Below, piece after piece: positions 56,962 through 64,000 of a DNA stretch of 64,000 nucleotides. A model generated the notes under the pieces. That model searched no databases, was not told the DNA's origin, and saw only the letters and a list, made by a program, of their open reading frames with translations. The position numbers and the translations under genes were made by a program. The stretch's first letter is position 1; each line of letters opens with the position of its first letter. The DNA comes from Kaistella pullorum (GTDB lineage: Bacteria > Bacteroidota > Bacteroidia > Flavobacteriales > Weeksellaceae), in contig NZ_JACSPS010000002.1 of NCBI RefSeq assembly GCF_014837035.1, forward strand, positions 310,001 through 374,000. Direction: 5' to 3'.

Positions 56962-58686
56962 CTACAATTTTTCCTTCATCATCTTGATGAATACAGAGGG
57001 TTTCAGGTCGAACTTGCGGCGGAAATTATCCGAAAAGTTTTCCGCACTGGAGAATCCGGCAATTGACGCCAGTTCTTTCACATCCATATTCAGGTATTTC
57101 ACGTCGGTTTTCAGGTGCTCAATGATATAATCGAGTCGCAGATCGTTGATGTAAAGCGTGAAATTTTTGCCTTTGTAGGTATTTATGATTTTTGAAAAGT
57201 AAGTGGAATTGGTTCCAAGCTCCTCACTCAGCAGCTTTTGCGAAACCTGGGAATCGAGGAATTTGTTTTCCTTCTCAAAAATTTCAAGTTGTTGCAGGAT
57301 GTTTTCTACAAAAATTGGGTTGAGCCCCGGAATTTTGTTGTAAAAATCATAATCCAGTTTCTGGTGGTCTTCGAATTTTCCGTCTTCAATCACCGGTGCG
57401 CTCACTTCGGCGGGGTGATCATCCCGCTGAGCCAAGATCTCTTCGAAGCGTTTCTTGTAATTCTGCTTTTCATTATAAATCCTGAAGCCAAAAAACACAA
57501 AACCAGCGATGAGCAGTGCGACAAGTCCCGCGAACATGATCCGCTGTTTCTGCAGGGTGTTCTCGATCCGGTTTTTTTCTGCCACCAGTTTGTTGGTATC
57601 ATATTCCTTCACGATTCTTTGGTACAGATACTTATAATTTTTCTCGTAGGAACGGTCGAGTACCATCAGCTTGTCAATGTATTCGAGCTGCTTTTCAGTA
57701 TTTCCGGCGGCTTTATAGTAGGTAATTAAAATTTCATAGGCCGAACGGAACTGCGGATCCAGTTTTTTAGTTTTGGTATAATGTTTATCGATTTCCTCGA
57801 GGTATTTTATTGCCAATTTCTGCTTTCCCGTGTGCCAGTACGAAAGACCGAGGTAATAGACTTCGGTGTTATGCGGCCATTGGTCGTTGTAGAGCCGGAT
57901 GGCTTCGGAAAGTTTTGAGATGGCGGTTTCGTAATCTTTCTTGTAGTAAGCGTCTGTTCCCTGAGAAGAAATAAAATAGGGTAAATATTGAGCTAAGTTA
58001 TGAGCCCGCAGATAGGTGAAAGCCTCATTAAGTAAAACTTTATTTTCATTAAATTCACCTAATCGGGTATTTGAATCAATTAAACTAAGTAATGAAAAGA
58101 TATAATGAGCCTGATAATTTTTTCCTAAAGAAGCTTCTGCATCAAGGTTTGCTTTAAAATAATTATAACAAATTTTCAGTTCAGTCTTTGCTTCTTCATA
58201 CTGACCTAAATAAATTTTATTTTGTGCTATATAATATATTGTTTTATTGTAAATATATTCATCTCCGGACTCCTGGGATAATCTATTTGCAATTAAAATA
58301 TCATTCAGCGCTTTTTGGTAAAACTCCTCGCTCATATTTATATTACCGCGATTAAGATAACCGTCTAGTAATATTTTTTTTCTCTTTGACCTTTCACCAA
58401 CAGCTAATGCACTATCAGCATATAAAATATTTTTCGGATAGTCACTCTTTACACTGGCATATCTATAAGCATAAAACAATGCTTCCGGATTTGATTCCTT
58501 TTTTGATTTTGCTATGTAAAATTGTATAAGATCCCAAGTCTTTTTGGGATTTGTGTGATAAGAATCGATGAGTTTTTCTATTTCTTCGTTGCTCAGTTTT
58601 GAAATATTAGATGTTTGAGCACTAATATTTCGCGTAAAACAAACAGAGATTAAAATGAATAAGAAGAATATATGTTTCAGCAGCAT
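56962..58686 (-). CDS. Membrane-bound TPR and AraC-type HTH regulator
   Basis: A 574-aa protein with a signal peptide (LKHIFFLFILISVCFTRNIS). A periplasmic TPR region (about 30-375) contains YHTNPKKTWDLIQFYIAKSK and TAISKLSEAIRLYNDQWPHN. One transmembrane helix (about 390-410, MFAGLVALLIAGFVFFGFRI) precedes a cytoplasmic AraC-type HTH (about 480-574) with SQKLLSEELGTNSTYFSKII and LASIAGFSSAENFSDNFRRK. This one-component architecture, common in Bacteroidota, transmits an envelope signal directly to DNA. Target genes are unknown; the divergent small lipoprotein at 58873 is an obvious candidate. Confidence 0.9.
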   Translation of the reverse strand: MLLKHIFFLFILISVCFTRNISAQTSNISKLSNEEIEKLIDSYHTNPKKTWDLIQFYIAKSKKESNPEALFYAYRYASVKSDYPKNILYADSALAVGERSKRKKILLDGYLNRGNINMSEEFYQKALNDILIANRLSQESGDEYIYNKTIYYIAQNKIYLGQYEEAKTELKICYNYFKANLDAEASLGKNYQAHYIFSLLSLIDSNTRLGEFNENKVLLNEAFTYLRAHNLAQYLPYFISSQGTDAYYKKDYETAISKLSEAIRLYNDQWPHNTEVYYLGLSYWHTGKQKLAIKYLEEIDKHYTKTKKLDPQFRSAYEILITYYKAAGNTEKQLEYIDKLMVLDRSYEKNYKYLYQRIVKEYDTNKLVAEKNRIENTLQKQRIMFAGLVALLIAGFVFFGFRIYNEKQNYKKRFEEILAQRDDHPAEVSAPVIEDGKFEDHQKLDYDFYNKIPGLNPIFVENILQQLEIFEKENKFLDSQVSQKLLSEELGTNSTYFSKIINTYKGKNFTLYINDLRLDYIIEHLKTDVKYLNMDVKELASIAGFSSAENFSDNFRRKFDLKPSVFIKMMKEKL

Positions 58687-58825
58687 AGAACCGTAATAAA
58701 ATGATTAGCAGGTAGATAAATCATTTTTCATCATTTGTTTTACAATAATACTGCTATTTTTTTTAAAATCCGCCATCAATTTTATGAATTACTTGTTATT
58801 TTTTATAAACTAACGGTTACAAAAC

Positions 58826-58857
58826 TTGCGGTGCATCTGGTGGCTGTCCTACATTTG
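58826..58857 (+). promoter_or_regulatory. Candidate promoter of the small lipoprotein gene
   Basis: TACATTTG (58850-58857) matches TAnnTTTG. TTG at 58826-58828 is 21 bp upstream, slightly longer than usual. Confidence 0.45.
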
Positions 58858-58872
58858 TCAAAAATAAAACGC

Positions 58873-59103
58873 ATGAAAAAATTTGCACTTATCGCAGCCG
58901 TAGTTTTCACTACCTATACATTAGAGTCTTGCAGACAGCCAGACGAAGCATTATCACCAACAGAAGCCGCTACTTTAAAAAGAGTACAGGATTCTACAAG
59001 TAAATTAGACGACAGCCACAACGTACAGGGAACAAATACAGATCCAGCCGGTACTTCAAACTTAGAAGTCGATGGAGAAATTGTAATCCCTCCAAAAAAG
59101 TAA
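58873..59103 (+). CDS. Small lipoprotein
   Basis: A 76-aa protein with a lipoprotein signal (MKKFALIAAVVFTTYTLESC, Cys20 as lipidation site). The mature domain is short and polar, ending GTSNLEVDGEIVIPPKK. The start is chosen at the signal peptide; the longer upstream frame reads through the promoter. It lies between the divergent TPR-AraC regulator and the E1 gene, with its own terminator. Function unknown. Confidence 0.75.
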   Translation: MKKFALIAAVVFTTYTLESCRQPDEALSPTEAATLKRVQDSTSKLDDSHNVQGTNTDPAGTSNLEVDGEIVIPPKK

Positions 59104-59144
59104 CCCCCTAATCTATATATTTTTTTTTCATCATTTGTGTTTGG

Positions 59145-59178
59145 TTCTTCCGCGCTTGTTGCGGAAGAATCTTTTTTA
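59145..59178 (+). terminator. Intrinsic terminator after the small lipoprotein
   Basis: TTCTTCCGC (59145-59153) pairs with GCGGAAGAA (59161-59169), followed by a T tract. Confidence 0.85.
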
Positions 59179-59307
59179 TACCAACCTGTACGCCACGGGC
59201 GTTTTGTGGCTGCAAAAATAAATATTCCATAATGATAATTTTTACCTTGTTAAATTATTATTTCCGTAAAATTGGGAATTGGGCTGTGGCAAACCATATC
59301 ATTTATT

Positions 59308-59315
59308 TATATTTG
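59308..59315 (+). promoter_or_regulatory. Candidate -7 box of the E1 gene
   Basis: TATATTTG matches TAnnTTTG, 17 bp upstream of ATG 59333. TTG triplets upstream are not ideally spaced. Confidence 0.45.
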
Positions 59316-59332
59316 TAAAAACGAAGATTCAT

Positions 59333-61762
59333 ATGGAAGCCCCTTATATAGAAACACAGGAAGTCTCCTTCCGTGATTTCAGAAACTCGGTGATTGAAGA
59401 TTACAGACTCGGCAGAATATCCCGCGAAATGTCTTATCTGGGCCGCCGTGAAGTACTTACCGGAAAAGCAAAATTTGGAATATTCGGTGACGGTAAAGAG
59501 TTGCCGCAATTGGCAATGGCTAAAGTTTTCCGAAACGGAGATTTCCGCTCAGGTTATTACCGTGACCAGACTTTTGCGATGGCGATCAACGCTGTAAGCG
59601 TCGAAAGTTTCTTTGCTCAGCTTTATGCTGACACGAGCGTAGACCGGGAGCCGGCTTCGGCCGGCCGCCAGATGAATGGGCATTATGCGACAAGAAGTCT
59701 TAATGAAGACGGTTCCTGGAAAAACCTGATGCAGCAGAAAAACATTTCTTCTGATATTTCCCCAACTGCCGGACAGATGCCGCGTTTGCTTGGGCTTGCA
59801 TTGGCTTCCAATATATATAAGAGTGTAAAATTTGAAGGTTCTGAAAAATTTTCTAACGGCGGAAATGAAGTCGCATTCGGTACTATAGGTGACGCATCCA
59901 CTGCGGAAGGACATTTTTGGGAATCTCTAAATGCCGCGTGTGCGCTGCAGGTGCCAATGATTGTATCGATCTGGGACGACGGATACGGAATTTCTGTCCC
60001 GACACAAAATCAGCGTGCAAAAGCCGACATCGCTGAAATGCTGTCGGGTTTTCAAAGAAAAGAAGGCGAGAACCAAGGTTGTGAGATCATTCAGGTAAAA
60101 GCCTGGGATTATCCTGCATTGCTCGATGCTTATGCACGTGCAGAACATTTTGCAAGAACCGAAAGTGTTCCGGTAGTCGTGCATGTGATAGAAGTTACGC
60201 AGCCGCAGGGGCATTCAACTTCGGGTTCACATGAGCGTTATAAAAATGAAGAAAGATTAAAGTGGGAAGGTGAATTTGATGGCCTGGCGAAGTTCCGCGA
60301 GTGGATCTTAGACTATGCGATCGAAATCGAAGGAAAAGACGAAAGCCTTGCCACTGCAGAAGAGCTCGATGCAATTGATAATGAGGCGAAAAGGTTCGTA
60401 AAAGAAGGGCAGAAAAAAGCTTGGGAAAATTACCAGAAGCCCATTAGCGACCTTACAAACACAATCCTACCGCTTGCAGAAAAATTAAAGGAAGCGAATC
60501 CGGAGGTATCATCGGAAATTGAAAAATTCAGTAAAATAATTGCCGTAGCCAAGAAAGATATCTTCCATCTGGCGAGAAAAACGCTTCTACTGACCCGTGA
60601 TAACGATTCAGCAGACAGACAGGCACTTGCAGCCAAACTTGATGAGATCTATGCTGTAGAAAAGGACAATTACTCCTCACATCTCTACTCGCAATCGATG
60701 CTGAAAACTACCAATGTACAGGAAGTTCCGGCAGTTTACAGCGATAATTCGGAGACTGTGGACGGACGTGTAGTTGTTCGGAATAATTTTGATAAAATCT
60801 TTGAAAAATATCCTGAAACCTTAGTTTTTGGTGAAGACGCCGGAAATATCGGTGACGTAAACCAGGGACTTGAAGGATTGCAGGAAAAATATGGTGACGT
60901 TCGTATCGCTGATACGGGGATCCGCGAGGCAACCATCCTCGGTCAGGGTATCGGTATGGCGATGCGAGGCCTTAGACCAATTGCCGAAATTCAGTATTTA
61001 GATTATATTCTTTACTGCCTGCAAGGCATGAGCGATGATCTGGCAACCGTTCAGTACAGAACGAAAGGCGGACAAAAAGCACCTGTTATTATCCGCACGC
61101 GCGGACACCGACTCGAGGGCGTATGGCATTCAGGTTCACCGATGGCCGGAATCATCAATCTGTCAAAAGGAATTCTGATCCTGGTTCCGCGGAACCTTAC
61201 AAAGGCTGCCGGATTCTATAATACGATGCTGCAAAGTGACGAACCCGCGCTTATTGTGGAATGTCTCAATGGTTACCGTCTTAAAGAAAAACAGCCTGAA
61301 AACCTCGGCGAATTCACCGTTCCGGTTGGAAAAATCGAAATTACGAAAGAGGGCAGAGACGTCACGTTAGTAACTTACGGTTCTACCTGGAGACTGGTAA
61401 TGGAAGCCGCTACGGAGCTTGAGAAAATTGGGATTTCGGCGGAAGTGATCGATGTACAGTCACTTATCCCATTCGATTTGACTCACGAAATTGCTGAAAG
61501 CGTGAAGAAAACCAACCGTCTTGTCGTAATCGATGAAGATGTGGAAGGTGGAACATCCGCTTTCATCCTTCAGCAAATCCTTGAAAAGCAGAAAGCTTTC
61601 CGTTATCTGGATTCAGATCCACTCACGATCAGTGCCGAAAACCACCGTCCGGCGTATGCTAGTGACGGCGATTACTTCAGCAAACCGAGTGTGGACGACA
61701 TCGTGGAGAAGGTCTATGCGGTATTCAATGAAAGCGATCCCGCGAAATTTCCGCAGATTTAA
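59333..61762 (+). CDS. 2-oxoacid dehydrogenase E1, fused alpha and beta subunits
   Basis: An 809-aa thiamine-diphosphate enzyme. The N-terminal half is E1 alpha; its TPP motif runs from GDASTAEGHFWESLNAACAL to the Asn/Asp-rich IWDDGYGISVPT. The C-terminal half, from about residue 470, is E1 beta (LVFGEDAGNIGDVNQGLEGL, GIREATILGQGIGMAMRGLR, VIDEDVEGGTSAFILQQILE). Such fusions in Bacteroidota are usually the branched-chain 2-oxoacid dehydrogenase that makes branched acyl-CoA for iso-fatty acids. The E2 gene is not here. The E3 (lpd) lies 0.8 kb downstream. The start is chosen at 59333 because MEAPYIETQEVSFRDFRNSV follows the -7 box. Confidence 0.93.
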   Translation: MEAPYIETQEVSFRDFRNSVIEDYRLGRISREMSYLGRREVLTGKAKFGIFGDGKELPQLAMAKVFRNGDFRSGYYRDQTFAMAINAVSVESFFAQLYADTSVDREPASAGRQMNGHYATRSLNEDGSWKNLMQQKNISSDISPTAGQMPRLLGLALASNIYKSVKFEGSEKFSNGGNEVAFGTIGDASTAEGHFWESLNAACALQVPMIVSIWDDGYGISVPTQNQRAKADIAEMLSGFQRKEGENQGCEIIQVKAWDYPALLDAYARAEHFARTESVPVVVHVIEVTQPQGHSTSGSHERYKNEERLKWEGEFDGLAKFREWILDYAIEIEGKDESLATAEELDAIDNEAKRFVKEGQKKAWENYQKPISDLTNTILPLAEKLKEANPEVSSEIEKFSKIIAVAKKDIFHLARKTLLLTRDNDSADRQALAAKLDEIYAVEKDNYSSHLYSQSMLKTTNVQEVPAVYSDNSETVDGRVVVRNNFDKIFEKYPETLVFGEDAGNIGDVNQGLEGLQEKYGDVRIADTGIREATILGQGIGMAMRGLRPIAEIQYLDYILYCLQGMSDDLATVQYRTKGGQKAPVIIRTRGHRLEGVWHSGSPMAGIINLSKGILILVPRNLTKAAGFYNTMLQSDEPALIVECLNGYRLKEKQPENLGEFTVPVGKIEITKEGRDVTLVTYGSTWRLVMEAATELEKIGISAEVIDVQSLIPFDLTHEIAESVKKTNRLVVIDEDVEGGTSAFILQQILEKQKAFRYLDSDPLTISAENHRPAYASDGDYFSKPSVDDIVEKVYAVFNESDPAKFPQI

Positions 61763-61781
61763 TTTTCAGAAAACTTAAAAT

Positions 61782-61810
61782 AAAAAGCAAACTTCGGTTT
61801 GCTTTTTTTC
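61782..61810 (+). terminator. Intrinsic terminator after the E1 gene
   Basis: AAAAGCAAAC-ttcg-GTTTGCTTTT (61783-61806), UUCG-type loop, followed by T. Confidence 0.88.
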
Positions 61811-61850
61811 TGGCAGAGAGGTTGCATGGTTTTTTTTAAATATTAAAATT

Positions 61851-62477
61851 ATGAATAAACTTGTCGTTTCGCTGTTAGTTGCTGCCTTAGCAGTGTCGTG
61901 CAGTAAGAAAGAAGACCCAACCAATACTGCGGTAGCCGAACATACCGCCATGACAGAAAACAGGCCCGTGCAGCAGAATAAAATGATTGCGGAGATGGAA
62001 GACATGATGGAAGAGATGCACAGCAATGCAATTACCGGGAACAATGACGCAGATTTTTCGCGGATGATGAAGGAACATCATGAAGGCGCGGTAGACATGT
62101 CCGAACTGCTGCTCGAAAAAGGTAAGGATGAGGAGCTGAAGTCCTTTGCAAGAAAAGTGATCGAAACCCAAAATAAAGAAATCCACCTGATGAAAAAGTA
62201 TGAGGACCGAAAAGATGCGTCAGCTGACAGTAAAGAATTCGTGCAGGCACTCAATCAGTCGATGTCCAGTATGATGGATAAAAATATACCGGTTCACAAT
62301 GACATCGATAAAGATTATGCACAGCAGATGATTCCGCATCATAAGAGTGCGGTGGATATGGCTAAAGTTTATCTAAAATATGGCAAAGAAAAGGAACTGC
62401 TGCAACTTTCAGAAGATATCGTGAAAACGCAAAACGCTGAAATTACTCAGTTAAAAGATTGGCTGAATAAAAACTAA
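61851..62477 (+). CDS. DUF305 lipoprotein with two copies of the motif
   Basis: A 208-aa lipoprotein (signal LVVSLLVAALAVSCSKKE, Cys17). It contains two related helical units. The first has DADFSRMMKEHHEGAVDMSE and the second KDYAQQMIPHHKSAVDMAKV. Each carries the M-x2-H-H-x2-A-V-D-M core typical of DUF305, a ferritin-like fold thought to bind metals such as copper. The internal duplication is clear from spacing: motif, ELKSFARKVIETQNKEI, then motif, LLQLSEDIVKTQNAEI. It is anchored in the periplasm or outer membrane and possibly handles copper. Confidence 0.9.
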   Translation: MNKLVVSLLVAALAVSCSKKEDPTNTAVAEHTAMTENRPVQQNKMIAEMEDMMEEMHSNAITGNNDADFSRMMKEHHEGAVDMSELLLEKGKDEELKSFARKVIETQNKEIHLMKKYEDRKDASADSKEFVQALNQSMSSMMDKNIPVHNDIDKDYAQQMIPHHKSAVDMAKVYLKYGKEKELLQLSEDIVKTQNAEITQLKDWLNKN

Positions 62478-62539
62478 CGCACCCACGGCACCGCTTAGAC
62501 GCGAATTTTTCGTAAATTCGCACTAAATTTTTTTAACAC

Positions 62540-63931
62540 ATGAACTACGATATTATTGTCATCGGAAGTGGTCCCGGCGGATATGTTGCCGCTATCAGAG
62601 CTTCGCAGCTGGGTTTCAAAACTGCCATCATCGAAAAAGAAAATCTGGGCGGAATCTGTCTCAACTGGGGCTGTATCCCAACCAAAGCATTGCTGAAATC
62701 TGCGCATGTTTTTAATTATCTGAAGCATACCGAAGATTACGGTCTTAATAAAATTGAAAATCCGGGATTCGACTTTACCAAAGTCGTTCAGCGCAGCCGT
62801 GGCGTTGCCACGAAGATGAGCGGCGGGATTTCATTTCTGATGAAGAAGAATAAAATCGATGTCATCATGGGTACGGCCAAAGTTCAGAAAGGCAAGAAAG
62901 TTTCTGTGACAGACAAAGACGGAAAAGCCACCGAATACAGTGCTGAACATATTATCATTGCAACAGGTGCGCGCTCGCGTGAACTGCCGAACTTGCCGCA
63001 GGATGGTAAAAAAGTAATCGGTTACCGCCAGGCATTAGCACTTCCTGAGCTTCCAAAGTCGATGATTGTTGTCGGTTCCGGTGCTATCGGGGTTGAGTTT
63101 GCAGATTTCTATAATTCAATGGGAACTAAGGTGACTGTTGTAGAATTCATGCCAAATATCGTTCCGGTAGAGGATGAAGAAGTATCTAAACACCTTGAGA
63201 AGTCGCTTAAGAAATCTGGAATTGACATCATGACAAACGCTTCCGTGGAGTCTGTGGATACCAGCGGAGCCGGTGTAAAAGCAAATGTGAAAACCGCGAA
63301 CGGAAACGTAACACTTGAAGCTGATATCCTGCTTTCAGCAGTTGGTATTGCTGCCAATGTAGAAGGTCAGGGATTTGAAGAAATCGGAATTCAGGTTGAA
63401 AAAGGCCGCGTATTGGTGAACGAATGGTACGAGACTTCTGTACCCGGCTATTATGCGATTGGCGATATCCTGCCAACGCAGGCACTGGCGCACGTTGCGT
63501 CTGCTGAAGGTATCACGTGTGTTGAAAAAATCAAAGGTCTTCACGTAGAAAAAATTGATTACGGAAACATTCCGGGTTGTACTTACTGTCATCCTGAGGT
63601 TGCATCGGTAGGTCTTACGGAGAAGCAGGCAAAAGAAAAAGGCTACGAAGTGAAAGTAGGGAAGTTCCCACTTTCTGCAAGTGGAAAAGCAACTGCAAAC
63701 GGCAATACAGACGGTTTTGTGAAAGTGATTTTCGATGCGAAATACGGCGAATGGCTTGGATGCCACATGATCGGCGAAGGCGTTACAGATATGATCGCTG
63801 AAGCTGTAGTTGCACGTAAACTCGAGACTACCGGACATGAAATCATTAAATCAATTCACCCGCATCCAACGGTTTCGGAAGCGATTATGGAGGCAGCTGC
63901 CGCGGCGTATGGTGAAGTAATACATATATAA
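62540..63931 (+). CDS. lpdA: Dihydrolipoyl dehydrogenase (E3)
   Basis: A 463-aa FAD flavoprotein that reoxidises dihydrolipoamide of the oxoacid dehydrogenases and of GcvH. The FAD fold is YDIIVIGSGPGGYVAAIRAS. The redox disulfide is Cys40/Cys45 in GGICLNWGCIPTK. The NAD-binding site is SMIVVGSGAIGVEFADFYNS, and the C-terminal His-Glu dyad lies in SIHPHPTVSEAIMEA. Its position after the E1 fusion gene suggests joint use. The next gene starts 1 bp after its stop. Confidence 0.97.
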   Translation: MNYDIIVIGSGPGGYVAAIRASQLGFKTAIIEKENLGGICLNWGCIPTKALLKSAHVFNYLKHTEDYGLNKIENPGFDFTKVVQRSRGVATKMSGGISFLMKKNKIDVIMGTAKVQKGKKVSVTDKDGKATEYSAEHIIIATGARSRELPNLPQDGKKVIGYRQALALPELPKSMIVVGSGAIGVEFADFYNSMGTKVTVVEFMPNIVPVEDEEVSKHLEKSLKKSGIDIMTNASVESVDTSGAGVKANVKTANGNVTLEADILLSAVGIAANVEGQGFEEIGIQVEKGRVLVNEWYETSVPGYYAIGDILPTQALAHVASAEGITCVEKIKGLHVEKIDYGNIPGCTYCHPEVASVGLTEKQAKEKGYEVKVGKFPLSASGKATANGNTDGFVKVIFDAKYGEWLGCHMIGEGVTDMIAEAVVARKLETTGHEIIKSIHPHPTVSEAIMEAAAAAYGEVIHI

Positions 63932-63932
63932 A

Positions 63933-64000
63933 ATGAAAAGGATCGCAGTATTTTTCGGAATTTTGTTTTCAATTTTAGGCGCCGCACAAAAAACACATCA
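63933..64000 (+). CDS. Exported protein, partial
   Basis: The first 22 codons (MKRIAVFFGILFSILGAAQK) are a typical signal peptide with cleavage near GAAQ. It starts 1 bp after lpdA and continues beyond the window, so it is probably co-transcribed. Product unknown. Confidence 0.7.
   Translation, partial: MKRIAVFFGILFSILGAAQKTH

Overview
The window reads as the chromosome of a Bacteroidota/Flavobacteriia bacterium, most likely of the Chryseobacterium/Kaistella (Weeksellaceae) type. The supporting signs are type IX secretion C-terminal domains of both type A and type B, SprB-like adhesin repeats, promoters of the flavobacterial form (TTG, about 18-20 bp, TAnnTTTG), a tRNA gene without encoded CCA, monomeric isocitrate dehydrogenase, a fused E1 alpha/beta oxoacid dehydrogenase, and a lat-pcd lysine pathway as known from Flavobacterium. 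No phage, integrase, transposase, CRISPR array or rRNA was found.

Layout. 0-9.7 kb: partial lipoprotein, icd, tpx, then a cluster of small VOC and SRPBCC proteins, a membrane-anchored J-domain protein, a Cys/Lys-rich mini-protein and gcvP. 9.7-21.7 kb: T9SS cargo, a Fpg/Nei-family glycosylase, dgt, a two-gene peptidase operon (cytoplasmic trypsin+subtilisin fusion followed by a divergent M19 peptidase), an SPFH protein, a lipoprotein, a Mpo1-like protein and an APC permease. 21.8-30.3 kb: a 1182-aa T9SS type B protein, a large TPR protein with a following outer-membrane barrel, and tRNA-Arg. 30.4-32.8 kb: nitroreductase-ohrR-ohr peroxide operon and transaldolase. 32.8-40.8 kb: acs, divergent from the pyrimidine locus pyrB-carA-(four-helix-bundle gene)-carB. 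40.8-43.3 kb: low-density region with GC-rich repeats, one unknown gene and a decayed hydrolase. 43.3-50.5 kb: a 2403-aa SprB-like surface protein. 50.8-64 kb: DUF2911, Ada-like repair protein, GNAT, a missed 53-aa membrane protein, pcd-lat, DUF2007, TPR-AraC regulator, small lipoprotein, E1 fusion, DUF305 lipoprotein, lpd and the start of a secreted protein.

Most notable: (1) the pyrB leader carries a flavobacterial -7 box, a 22-codon ORF and an intrinsic terminator whose stem begins on the ORF stop codon, which is the geometry of translation-coupled attenuation. (2) A 7-bp repeat family (GAGYCRA) occupies the pyrimidine operon in forward and inverted clusters, brackets a four-helix-bundle (S23/IVP family) gene between carA and carB, and has entered the 3' coding end of carA. 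(3) A cytoplasmic double-protease fusion is tightly coupled to an M19-like metallopeptidase. (4) A perfect 16-bp palindrome covers the -33 element of the nitroreductase-ohrR-ohr operon, and another palindrome cluster covers the -33 element of the VOC/SRPBCC cluster.

Functional links inferred from gene content: tpx, ohr/ohrR and the nitroreductase for peroxide and electrophile stress; the E1 fusion and lpd as parts of a branched-chain oxoacid dehydrogenase; gcvP using the same Lpd; pcd and lat converting lysine to 2-aminoadipate; and three large T9SS cargo proteins for the cell surface.
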